From positions 29,740,528 to 29,804,527 of the forward strand of contig NC_091947.1 in the NCBI RefSeq assembly GCF_041260155.1: 64,000 nucleotides of DNA, read 5' to 3'. Each line of letters begins with the position of its first letter. Position 1 is the stretch's first letter. Of this stretch, positions 53,038-64,000 are shown in pieces. A program made the position numbers and the translations under genes. Under the pieces are notes generated by a model. It made no database searches. It saw only the letters and a program-made list of their open reading frames with translations, and was not told where the DNA came from. Origin of the DNA: Ptychodera flava. Its lineage: Eukaryota > Hemichordata > Enteropneusta > Ptychoderidae.

Positions 53038-56000
53038 GTAACAAAGTGATGAAATACTTCTTTCTTGATTTGTGTTGTAATCATGTCAAAAACCTGTCAA
53101 TGCATGCAACCCTTTGAAACTGTACAGTGCAACCGTTTAAAACTGTACAGTGTACGAGTTGGACAAGAAAATGACCATCCTAATTTTCAAAGAGGCGTTT
53201 CTATGCATCGGTCGTCCTCACAAATAAAAATGACTCCATGGTTTGTGTTTGAAGCCAACAAAACTCGAGGGCCGTGATTATGTATCTTAACTCTGACTGC
53301 GATGGCGCAACGATGCTCCTAATGGAATATTGAACATGATTCATTGTACCGCAGACTTTTTCCGGTTCTCTTAATCAGTAGGATGATAATATACCGTCAG
53401 CGAACATAATTTTGATACAGTGGCTGATAAAATATTAGCAGTGAGCGAAAGAATCTTACCAAATCTATTATCCTTATTCATTCTGTTCTGTCCTATCCTA
53501 TTAACTGGGCGTTTCTGAAGCTACACTAAAAGAAACAGTCGTGCATGGGCCGGAGATCGCGGAGCACTTACCCTAATTTGTTTCGTGGATCGTTCGAATA
53601 CAAATTCGAAAACTGTACAACTTGATTTAAATCGAGGGTTCGGCCCAAATACCGACGTCAAAGTTTCTACAAAATGATGGGTCAAAATCATGGCGGAGGA
53701 AAAAACAGGAGTCGAGAGTCAATATTTTATCAGCATTTCCTTTGTCAACTCCAGGCGAAAAAAAGAGGATCACAACCACGGTACATAAATGAATATTCTT
53801 CGTATGGCAGTGCCTACGGGACTTCAACACAACAGTCACTGAACCTTTCAGTCAATCCTGAAGAGTATTGGGCCCTTTTTATCCAAATTGTACCCAATGT
53901 GTTTTCCGTAGAGTGCCCTTCGTAATGAATGGATGATGTTGAATTGTAACATGGCAGTGGTTGAACTCAGTACTTTATCAGTCTTGTCATTACTTTATTA
54001 TTCAGTACATTTTATACCATTCACATTTGGAATTATAATATCTCAAATATTCTCCTAAGTAATCAGAAGATAGTATCACGAGCAAAAATAAGGCTCTTTG
54101 CTGTGCGGCGATTTATTCTTCACAGCTGCAGGATACGTTCAAATTATGGCGATGCTTGCGGACTGACCAATGGGGTTTCAGTTCCCATTGATGGTTACCA
54201 ATGGGGTTTCAGTCCTAACTGATCGCTACCAATGGATTGTTCAATTTCCATTGGTAACATGTTGTCCGCAATGACGTCATGTTATTAGAATGTTGTTAAT
54301 ACAGTATTCAGACGTTGGTAAAATACACGTTGCTGTATAGTGAGTGAGATTTTGTTGACAATGCCATTGTATATTAAATATTTAATCAATCAAATATTTT
54401 AATATGCCTGTTATAACCTCTATACCAGTATCTTTGTCGTGTTTTCTTTTCTATGATTCACATTTCACTATTATTTCATAAATTTCTTTAATAATTGTAT
54501 GGACAATGTTTACAAGCACAACTCAAATATCATTTAATTAAAGTCTTTCATACAAAGCTGACTCGTCCAAGTTGTGATTGGTCATCGAATACACGTGTTT
54601 TGTCTGGTTTTACAATGAACTGAACATCTTAAGTCTGCCTGATTGTCCGTCTGTCTGTCCGGCTGTCTCTATGTATCTGTCTGTGTGACTGGCTATCTCT
54701 CTGTCGGTCTCTTTGTCTCTGTCTGTCTGTCTGCCTGTCTCTGTCTGCCTGTCTGTCACAAATACCTAAAAAAGTAATAATATTTTCATGAGCGGAGTTG
54801 CCATCGCACTCATGAACTTACGAGGGTGTCACGTCCAATGTAAACAGCGCCACCAAGTGACGTTTCAATAACGTTAACAGTAATCAACCACGCAAAATCC
54901 CCAATTGAAGACACCTGGCTATATATAGACTTGACCTAAGTTTTGTTAACTCCATATCTGAAACGGAAACTATTCAGAATGACTCAATGCTAGTAAGCCT
55001 GTTACTGTAATCCATTCACGTGCAGAGTTTAACTCACCTTACCATAAATATCGACATTTTCACATAGAAAAGAAACAAGGAACTTTTTTCTGCGGCCCCT
55101 CGGTACTTTTTAAATATTTTCATCCTTTGAAAATCCGTGGATTTTTCAACGATCATTTCGATGACAAGTTATGTAAGCTTTCCTTGCAAGTTTTCCCCAT
55201 GGCATCTAATTAGCGTTGTAAAATAAGGCCGTAAAACTGTGCATATCGATGAAAGGCGAAATTTGAAAACACATTTACGCCTAGCTGCCAAAAGTTGCGG
55301 GTAGGCCCTACTATGCTATACACATCAACCGCGTGACTGAGGGAAGAATCTTGTAATTGTATACACCAATGCTTGATGTCGACATGCATTGGAGAAGTGA
55401 AACACGCTCAATTAAATCATTTCACTTTGTTATCGATCGAGATACAGCTGTACAGGAATTTGCTGATCATACAATCAAAAGTAGTATAGGTAAAGTGAAT
55501 GGCATTTCAACTCGAGTTTGTAATGAATTGCACATTTGACAACGGTTAAAGCATTATTACATACATAACCAATTCGGTGAATTAGAAATGATTATGTAAA
55601 ACATACTGTGTTATTATTGCCGAATTTATCTTGGAGTGTAAAAATAACTTTGATTTGACTGACTATACCATACTATCTATGATTAGACGTGACCTGGTGT
55701 CACATGAAACTCATCATGCAATTAGATTATATCAGAGTAACCCACGCAAGGCGTGTCTGTACTACAAGTGTCGATTCTTCTGACACTTGCGATATTTGCA
55801 TAATATGGTGTTGTACTAAGGAACTCTTGAGAGATCGTAAAATCCGGCATTGAACAGAACAGTGCGACCAAGTTCAATTTTGGAGACAGGTGTCGATTTC
55901 TAAGGTGAGTATGGTCATATTTTCTTGTCACACCTGTCGCATCGTCTGCGTACAGGTGTTGCGCGTAATTTGTTGGAATGCAGCTGCAGTCTTGCCACCG

Positions 56001-57339
56001 CCAGTCAGTCCACGTCAACAACGTATTTGTCCTTCGCACGTAAGGATTACAATAGAAAACCACTAAGCTATTGTTAATTAGGACATTGCAGTGATTTAAG
56101 ACAGGGTGGCGGGAGTGCTCCGGTTCGTTGCTCACTGGTTACCAAGTTCAATGTTACCTTACATCGGGCCTCTGAGTCCATTTTACGAAGTTTTGAAACT
56201 GACAGAAACGGTCCTTTGACTTTGTTTCGAAAGAACAGCAGGCAGTGTTTCGAAGTTTTGATAACGTGACCGTTGGTTACAATGGTGGTTTAAGTTCATT
56301 ACTCACGTACTTGCTGTGTGCGAATGGTTAGAATCTAAAGGGGTGGCTTTAAACTCGAAAAAAAGCCAACGACTAAACTTTCAACTTGGCAGAGAACTCC
56401 TTCCTGTCGCAAACACCATGAAACGAAAACGACGAAATAATAATAATGCTGAGCATTGTCGTTACCCTGACTTGAACAAGAATGTCGAGCATGTACCGAC
56501 ATGTTTTGGGAAATAAAAATAACACGCTATTGATAATGAGGCCGATAGCGATCTCGTCGAATATTCGCTGAATACCTTTAACTGACATTGATTACAGTTT
56601 TCCAAAGATAAATGGATGTTTCGAGTTGAGGTTTCTGTTAGAACACTGGCGGCAACCGACAAGTACGTGGCGCAAATATGTGGACTTTCGTTATGACAAG
56701 CTCGGTATCAACTTTTGCTTTGGTTAGCGAGAATCAGACCATATGAGTATAACGTAGTGAAAGTGCACGGAATCACCAGTTTCTTCTCAAAGACATTTCT
56801 CCATGGATAGAGTTGTGTAATATCACTGTACTTGCTGACTTATCAAAAACGGACGAAGTGTTATTTGTTGACAATGACACATGACGCGACCTTTCTGAAT
56901 GACATTTTGAACTTGTTGCAGAACTGATTAGATACGAAGATGACGTTTACTCGCCGCAAAGATACAGGGAAACGGCGTTTCTAGTTTTAATAACTAAAAA
57001 CAGAATATTAGAAAAAGTAAAAAAACAACAACGAGACAAAAAACTGTTTTGTCAGAGTCACAATATCAAGGGTCAACCTCTTTATTCATCCCTTACATAG
57101 CAGGTATTTTATTCACAATGAATCGCTTTTGGAATCTGTGGAAAAGTATAGTTCAACAGACATTGAACTTGTTGTGCATCGAACACATTCTCCTTGCCTG
57201 TGGCATGGGTATGAGGGTTTAACACGTAGTTTATCGTTGTCAAACTCTTCCGTACATCACAATATTTTGGCTTGATCGGTCGACATCACATTCAATCTCG
57301 CTTTTCCCTTCTTCTTCTCTACAAAGTTTGACAAAGGTC
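53038..57339. other. Spacer between genes A and B
   Basis: No convincing coding exon. It holds a degenerate CTGT microsatellite (54632-54757) and short repeated CCAATGG blocks (about 54168-54254). A pyrimidine-rich acceptor-like tract ends ACAAAG at 57326, just before the gene B start, suggesting an upstream untranslated exon somewhere here. A donor-like AAGGTGAGT is at 55903-55911 but has no open frame with an ATG. Confidence 0.4.
54632..54757. repeat. Degenerate (CTGT)n microsatellite
   Basis: Runs of CTGT with CTGC, CTCT and CCGT variants. Simple repeat. Confidence 0.85.
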
Positions 57340-59308
57340 ATGGCCAAAACATCCAAAGACAATGGAGCTGAAACCAAGAAAAGAGTGAAGTTGCCGACCA
57401 CACCAACCAGGAACATGACACCTAGAGGAAAGATAGAGAAACCGACAAGACGCTCCTCAAAAACAGGTAAGACAAAACTTGTAATATCACCTTGTTCACA
57501 TGAATTCTTTAATTTCCTTTCCTATCACAAATTGTTGAGATATTTTATTTTGCTCAATGATTTCAGATGATTGGTTTGTTGTACTTCCTCATTTCCATTA
57601 GGCCTGTGCATTGCTTCCATGGACGTTTGTGCCTTCTTCGAATAGTCACTGTATTTTACGCTTGAGGGTGATAATTGGAGTCATTTGAGTTGTACAAATC
57701 AAGTTCAACGGTCAATAGCTGTAACGTTTGGTAATATTTTCAATACCTTTGTCCACAAAACAATCCTATTGTTCTTCTGCCAGAAGTACGTAGATACACA
57801 TAGTATATATATAGCTAATCACCAATCCCTCCAGCAAAAGCTTTCATTTTATTTCACTTCCATGAAGCTAAGCAAAAACCAAGTACAACCCTCTATAGAC
57901 ATACATGTATTTACTATATCGGACGCGCCATAGACAACTTTAATCAAATATTATCCATACACGTTTAGTGATTTGCCAAGAGTTGCAGAGCAGAAAGGAA
58001 GTTCAAACTGATAAATTACCAATACGATTTTGTTAACAATATCCATATTTCTGACAGCAATGCAATGTTTCTTAGACTATTCACGCCTGTCACAGCTGAA
58101 CATGTGTGCATTCTACGCCATCATAAGAATTTTAATTCCGATCTTCATTCCAAACGAATTTTTTACTCTCTCCTCAATTCTTCCAGGCATGTTTAACTGG
58201 TTCTGGAAATCGTGGAATTTGATTAAAAGTGCCTGCAGTTATGTCACAAGTCCAAGAAGTCGACCTTTGAAGCCAAGAATGCGAAGGCAAATTCTGCCTT
58301 CACCTGTCAAACGAACAAGTGTTGCTACTGTGCTTGAAAGAAGGAATTCGATAACAGACGATGAGGTTGCTCGGAAACCTAAGAAGTTGGTGAAAAAAGA
58401 GGTATGTTATTCATTGGATTATTGCAAGATGTGTTCAAGATAACATAATCGATATCACTGATTGTGATGGTAGAGGTAGTGTGATTGTATTTGCCATGGC
58501 ATCGAGTTGAACTCAATAAATATTGAAATCAGAGGTCACCGTGGTAGTGTGGAGATCAGATATATCGTGATGATCGTGCCTGAGAAACAAAATAGTGGCG
58601 AACTGCCAAAGAACAACAACGTCATATTATCATAATTCAAATACCATTGAAGAGGAAAATCATTCAAAATTACAACTTTGATGAAATTTGTATGACTATC
58701 GCAATAATCATAATATTTTCACGTTTCAGAAATATTGGACTGACCACGACATGGTGATAACGGAGACTGGTGACGCCATCCAAAACGGTATTCACGGACC
58801 TGAATATCTATTTGACGTATGGCTCCAGATGCTCGCTCGATGGTTCGATCAGCCCGGTGTCAAAGTGTACTTAGTGTCACCGTTCCTTGACTCTGAACTC
58901 CTTCAGGACTTGATCACTGTGATGACGTCATGCGGCGACGGAAAACGCGGCAGGCTAGAGAAACTGTACACGAGATATAAGTGCTACAACGACATAAGCA
59001 TTGACACTCTCATAAAGACAGGTTTAGAAGACGATGAACGGAAGGTTTTCCAACGGCTAATTGCGAAGTCGGTCCGGATGACGCATGATGAATATTATAA
59101 CAAGACCTATTTTCATTGCAAGTTTCTCGCAGGCGTGTATCCATCAGGCAGAGTGGAACTGATGGTCACCAGTGCTAATTTTACACGCACGCATTTGGGC
59201 GCCACCTACCAGCAATTGGACTCATTGGAACTGAAAATCACCAATGAAGAACACTTTGATGAGTGTTACCTTCAGCCCTTGGACGAACTCACCCACGAAC
59301 ATCAGTGA
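57340..59308 (+). CDS. Gene B: basic protein with a single PLD-like HxK/SxN half-site, 3 exons, 306 aa
   Basis: Family not recognised by name. Exons are 57340-57466, 58187-58401 and 58730-59308; phases 1 and 0 match. Residues 1-114 are strongly basic (MAKTSKDNGAETKKRVKLP, RRSSKT, RPLKPRMRRQILPSPVKR), compatible with nuclear import or nucleic-acid binding, with a Trp-rich patch FNWFWKSWNLIK. Exon 3 carries the domain shared with gene A: KVYLVSPFLDSELLQDL, then YFHCKFLAG (His243, Lys245) and VELMVTSANFTRTHL (Ser262, Asn264). HxK followed by a strand and S-A-N-F-T is the layout of PLD-like nucleases of the NgoFVII/helicase-associated type. The Asp of the classic HxKxxxxD form is absent. One half-site per chain implies dimerisation for activity. 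No signal peptide or membrane helix. An acceptor-like tract just before the start suggests a further 5' exon. Confidence 0.8.
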
Positions 59309-61169
59309 GCAAGGAGGAAAATTGAGGGTAGTGTTTTGGAGGAAGTCGCGAATTTTATGTGTATACCGATTTAACAAAAATATTTCTGACAAACTGAATA
59401 TTAAAGCAGGTTAGTGGTGGAACCTGGCTGAAAATGAATTGTGACCCACAAATTACAAATTACATTACACATCTGTCCCGCAAATTAACAACGATTCACA
59501 GTGACACCATAGTGCGAGAGAACACTCACCTGGTTGTCGAGACAACAGTCACTTCCTGACCGGCAACTGAGAATTCCGGTCCCGACTTTCGACCAGAATC
59601 AGCAGAACAGAACACCAAAACGCCCTTGCAATGGATAGAGTCGGATCTGAGATACAAGTTTGGTTTTTGAAGACAAAAATAATAATGTAAATTACACAAT
59701 CGAAATATCCTAATTGTCTTGGCCATGTAACAAAAATATATGACCTTAGTTCTTTGATAGGTAGAATACCAGTGTACTTCCACATAAATATGCAAACTTA
59801 CGGGTAACATATATATGCAAACTTACGGGCATTCTTGTATTTTGTGTGAATTGTATAGTGATTGAACTGTGTGACAATCTACCTCTCACAACATGTAAGG
59901 TTAAAGAATAAGTATGAAATGAAGCCATTTTTAATATTGTTCAAATTATTCTGTCTCCATACTAAATACGGGTGAGATATTGTGTGTATTGGTGCCTTAT
60001 GCCTCATACTAATACACCATCTGGAAAATAAATAATAATATTTCTATTTCAATACGTTGAAATATGGTTTGTTTCGAAGGCTTATTGCATCTGACACAGA
60101 GAATATTGAAATTTACAGCTTGTAACACTTACAGTGAGATCAGTGTACTAGAACAGCCCCAAGCGACTCAAGAATAAAATCTACAGAGCGTAATATTGAC
60201 TTCAAAGGAGAACCCCTCTTTACTTTTTTCTGGCTTCAACCTTCATTTTGATATGAACGCACAACCAATCACTTGTCGAAAGTAAAATCAAAACAAAGCC
60301 CGGGGACGTTACAAAATTCAGATGACATTACGATTTTCAATCGCTGATGTGGATTAAATGACAAATAAGAACCGTGCAACTTCATAGAAATCATTCACAC
60401 ACACACCTAATATGCTGCATTGAAGAATTGTTGAGTGCCAAACAACCATAGAATTGGGGAAAACGCGTTTTGGATTTTTTAATGTGTTTTATTTTGTTCA
60501 TGATCAAGGAAAATACAAAATCATCACTGTTTGCGTTAAAAATATTCTTCGGTCAAAATATGAAACTTTAAAATGATAGAAAGAATCATTGTAATATTAA
60601 ACGGTTGGAAAGTGAAACAGTAGCTTGACTTCAATGTTACTAGAAAGAGACAAGCTCGGACGACACGCTTGGATCATTATCTCCTGGACATGACCCGCAT
60701 GTAGCTACTCTCCGGCGTACATATTCAGTGTTCCGACTATTGTAAGACTTGTCAGGTAGATTTTTACAATGGTAAAGTTCTCAAATTATTTCAGGATATG
60801 TAATTATTCAGATTGTTCGTAAATATTATGAACACAAGATTTCACAGTCATTCTGGATGGCTACTAGCATAGCTACTACGCATGTGCAGTTTGGAAGATG
60901 GTTACTGGAATGTTGCTCCACAATCGATCCACATACTATTGAGACTGTTGACAGACCGTCCTTGTAGACAGTATATCGCTGTTGGGAGAATGGCTTTTTG
61001 GTCATTCAACACAACAAAAACATCATTATTGGCGTGGCCTTGTCATCAGAATTGAAAGTTCTTAAGTTTTAATAGTAAGGGGTGAACGGAAATTTAAGCG
61101 ACGTTACTCTTCGCCCCCTCCTCCCCTCACACAGAGACATAGACACAGACACATCTTATATTGCATTAC

Positions 61170-61265
<96 letters not shown>

Positions 61266-61307
61266 CATATATGTATTTATATATACATACATACATACAT
61301 ACATACA

Positions 61308-61387
<80 letters not shown>

Positions 61388-61856
61388 TGTAACAGTTTTC
61401 GCTCTTAAAGTAAATAAGATATAAGCTTAAGAATTACATACACTGCTGATAATCGCTCGGCTAAATCCCCACCCTAATAAAATTCCATAGCCGAGCTAAG
61501 TTGCTACAATTTTTCTGACTGCGACCCCTCTACACGTTGTAGAGTTAATGAAACACTCGCATAGTATGCATACATGAAAACAAATGGTGACCCTTCCATG
61601 TCAGATATCGGTATTTCTTCATATCATAGTTAACGTACGTAACCTGTGCGTATCATATATACATGTATTTGACTATAGAAACAAATTCTGTGTGTTGAAG
61701 TACATACGAAAATTGCTTTGTGCCGTTGTCAAAGGAAATTGAGGGACACTTCAACAAGATGAAACGCACATAAGTATCCTGCCCTGAGAATTACTAACCA
61801 TCTTAATTGACAAATGGCGAATTAACATTTAATAGGCATACTTTAAGCTGATATTA
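59309..61856. other. Spacer between gene B and the K2P channel; convergent 3' ends
   Basis: No gene recognised. It should contain the 3' UTRs of gene B and of the channel. A possible plus-strand polyadenylation signal cluster (AAATAAATAATAAT) is near 60026. A long composite microsatellite (61172-61384) is listed separately. Confidence 0.4.
61172..61384. repeat. Composite microsatellite (AT)n-(GT)n-(CATA)n-(AT)n
   Basis: In order: AT repeat to about 61225, GT repeat to 61262, a short mixed segment, CATA repeat about 61285-61335, and AT repeat to 61384. The Tyr-Ile and Thr-His frames across it are artefacts. Confidence 0.97.
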
Positions 61857-62524
61857 CTACAGACCAAAGAGTAGTCGCCCCAGCCTTCGAACGTGTCCCG
61901 TAAATCTCTTCTGAAGGAGATTAAGACACATCGACATCATGGATAGTCCTGTCAAAACGTAAGCGCACCAATAAATGAAATAAAAGGAAGATCTTTCACG
62001 AGGGAGAATGTCGCCAAATCCAATAGTCAACAGCGTCATTGCGTTGAAGTACACAGAATCGTTGTATGACCAATCATGCCACTGTGAATCGACAACCGAA
62101 CCAATCAGAATGAAAGCCGTCATGGCAGACAAAACAATGTAGGCGGGAATTTCATACTCCTTGCTGGTCTCTGTCACGGGTTCCAAATCTTCTTCGTTCA
62201 CTTGCGATCCACGGTCACGTGACCTTTCATTCGTTCGCCCCGTTTTCAAAATGCTGCCTCTGGCGCCGTCCCAAACATAGGTCCCACTGAAATTATCGCC
62301 AATTGACGACATTTGTCCGCTTTCATTGACAGTTACAACATTCGAAACGAGATTTGTCTTTGTTTTGCGTTCAGCCCGAAGTTTCATATAGAGAGAGTTA
62401 GCTAGTTTAGCGAGGAGTTTGCCAATGTGGGCCAGGAACAGCAACATCAATGGTACGCCTAAAGCAGCATACGCGACGGAAAATGCTTTACCTGCCCCAG
62501 TTGCGGGAGTCACGTGACCATACC
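61857..62524 (-). CDS. Two-pore-domain (K2P) potassium channel, last coding exon
   Basis: A membrane leak channel that sets resting potential. This exon encodes the C-terminal 222 or so residues. It begins inside the first selectivity filter: the acceptor precedes GG, which completes a Gly codon and is followed by YGHVTP. Then come M2 (KAFSVAYAALGVPLMLLFLA), a cytoplasmic loop of about 90 residues, M3 (IVLSAMTAFILIGSVV), pore loop 2 with filter TIGFGD, and M4 (FYFIYWCAYVLTGLSMMSM). A short tail ends RRLGRLLFGL. Splitting the first filter glycine codon at phase 1 is, as I recall, a shared intron position of animal K2P genes. The ALGVPLMLLFLAHIGKLL segment resembles nematode TWK and related invertebrate channels. 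The subfamily cannot be fixed from this half. The 5' exons with M1 and pore 1 are not visible up to 64000. Confidence 0.92.
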
Positions 62525-62602
62525 CTGTGAATAAAAATCAGTGAATCTATCAATGTTCTTATTTCTGAATGGACATTACTGAAATATGGGTCATTAAGTA
62601 TA

Positions 62603-62741
62603 GGATAAAGCCCGAGTACGAGGGCTCTTCTGGTATATAAAGTCCAACCCAACGATAAAATGTCGAGGCCGCAGGCCGAGACATTTTATCGTAGGGTTGG
62701 ACTTTATATACCAGAAGAGCCCGAGTACTAGGGTTTTATCC
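62603..62741. repeat. 139-bp palindrome (fold-back element)
   Basis: The arms GGATAAAGCCCGAGTACGAG and its near-complement ending TACTAGGGTTTTATCC pair along almost the whole length. The arms include GGTATATAAAGTCCAACCC on the left and GGGTTGGACTTTATATACC on the right. The centre is GGCCGCAGGCC. Few mismatches, so either young or maintained. Possibly part of a larger element bounded by TTAAAAACTATC and its inverse (about 62745-63148). Confidence 0.85.
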
Positions 62742-63382
62742 GACTTAAAAACTATCGCCACTAACTGATATATTTTCGTTTTCAATGTGTTTACGTCAAC
62801 CGTCCCCTTTGTCAATGTAACATGTTTAGGATATGAATTAAAACTTTTATTTGTGAAATAGCCTTCTAATGTAATGGAACATCCTATAAATGCCCTAGGG
62901 CACATTATATAAATGCCCTAGGGCACAGCAGATTTTGTGCTGCAGCTGGTTTCCACTGTGTTACCAAATTTGAATATTAAAACGTACCAGATGTCTACAG
63001 AATATGACATGTTCACTTTTGATTGGACAGTACTTTACTACGGCGCTGTCATTCGTTTCTGGAATTTGGTGACCAAGGCTTTATGAGTAAATAAAACACC
63101 CTGAATTGAGCACTCTGATTGGTCAATCAACAGTAGATAGTTTTTAAACTTAATTTCTGCTTATTTACTGGATATAGGTGAATTATAGACCTTGTATCCG
63201 GGAGTGTTCTGGAGGTACGAAACAAATGAGCAATCTATTTGTTATGCATCAGTGGCTAATAGAAATTCAAATACACATACTTACATACATACTTAGAGAG
63301 ACACATTAATAGGCAGATGGATAGATAAATCGGTATATTAAAAGATACATCATCCATCCATCCAGCCATCAATCCATCCAGC

Positions 63383-63459
63383 CATACATACATACATACA
63401 TACATACATACATACATACATACATACATACATACATACATACATACATACATACATAC
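63383..63459. repeat. (CATA)n microsatellite
   Basis: Pure CATA units preceded by CCAT-rich variants. Confidence 0.95.
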
Positions 63460-64000
63460 GGACGCCACCAACTTCAGCTTATACGATGTATCTTCATACA
63501 TGTGTGCATGACACCAAACACAAACGCAACCATTATGCACAGGTCTTCCACAAGTTCGTGTATCTATTCGAAGTTAAAATCTTAACCAATGAATTTCTAT
63601 TCGTTTAACTTTTATGAGATGTTACTACAGAGATAACCTAATGTTGCAATAGTGGACATAACCTGCCCAACAAGGTGCTCTTTAAAATGTCGAACCTGTT
63701 ATTAGGCCAAAACATTTACAGAGTCAAGCCAGCCCTCCCAAAACTGCAAATGCTAGGCTATTCGACAATGTTCTAGCTGCCTGGAATCCTGGGCCTGAAA
63801 TACATGCACTTTGTAGAAACCTTGACAGTACCACTGTGCGGTATATTCACGCGAGATCTAACGTGAAAGCTGGGTATAGCCAGCACAGTGGGAATTTTTT
63901 TAATATTCTCAGCTGATAATTAAATAAATGTCGCACCGTTTTGTACTGTTTTCATAACTGAACTTTGTAGCGTTGCACCTCAAATTTTTACTTCAGATAC

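Larger units (their letters stand above)
62525..64000. other. K2P intron sequence with palindromic element and microsatellite
   Basis: Probably the intron before the last K2P exon. Contains the palindrome at 62603-62741. Two copies of the 12-bp palindrome TGCCCTAGGGCA lie about 24 bp apart near 62890-62927. A TTAAAAACTATC motif near 62745 recurs inverted near 63137-63148. A CATA microsatellite is at 63383-63459. No channel exon was seen. Confidence 0.4.

Noticed and set aside
53674-53925. 84-codon frame between genes A and B
   Set aside because: No recognisable motif, no splice support and random-looking composition.
55850-55912. Possible gene B first exon ending at an AAGGTGAGT donor with the right phase
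   Set aside because: The frame has an upstream stop and no ATG, so it could at best be untranslated. Not supported as coding.
61082-61424. Tyr-Ile, Cys-Val and Thr-His repeat frames
   Set aside because: Translation of AT, GT and CATA microsatellites.

Overview
The window is animal nuclear DNA. Five genes are recognisable by protein family, all intron-rich with GT-AG introns: BRD8, EXOC4, FAM136A, RPIA and a two-pore potassium channel. The DNA is AT-rich and carries many short non-autonomous DNA transposons and long microsatellites. This fits a marine invertebrate. An ambulacrarian or other invertebrate deuterostome is my guess, but nothing here proves the phylum. All exon models were built by eye from splice signals, phase continuity and remembered family sequences; no alignment was run.

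Left part (1-36,239): four housekeeping genes alternate in orientation. BRD8 (minus, 5' part only) and EXOC4 (plus, complete, 25 exons, 963 aa) are head-to-head with 168 bp between start codons. EXOC4 and FAM136A (minus, 3 exons, 138 aa) are tail-to-tail. FAM136A and RPIA (plus, 8 exons, 258 aa) are head-to-head with 659 bp between start codons. Introns and spacers hold a 1.7 kb hAT-like element, TTAA-flanked and other MITEs, a 32-bp minisatellite and two tandem duplications.

Middle part (36,240-48,000): gene-poor. It holds GATA and TA microsatellites and a 705-bp terminal-inverted-repeat element enclosing an 87-codon reading frame. It also holds a decayed LINE reverse-transcriptase fragment and a 681-bp fold-back element with TTAA at both ends.

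Right part (48,016-59,308): the most interesting region. Two tandem same-strand genes encode related proteins with a single PLD-like half-site (HxK followed by SANFT). Gene A (4 exons, 791 aa) has an N-terminal membrane helix split across two exons, a ~550-residue acidic low-complexity exon, and Asn in place of the catalytic His. Gene B (3 exons, 306 aa) keeps the His, has a basic tail and has no membrane helix. I know of no characterised family with this layout. A membrane-tethered pseudo-enzyme paired with an active paralogue is a reasonable hypothesis.

Right edge: the last coding exon of a K2P potassium channel (minus), whose 5' exons lie outside the window, followed by a palindromic element and microsatellites.
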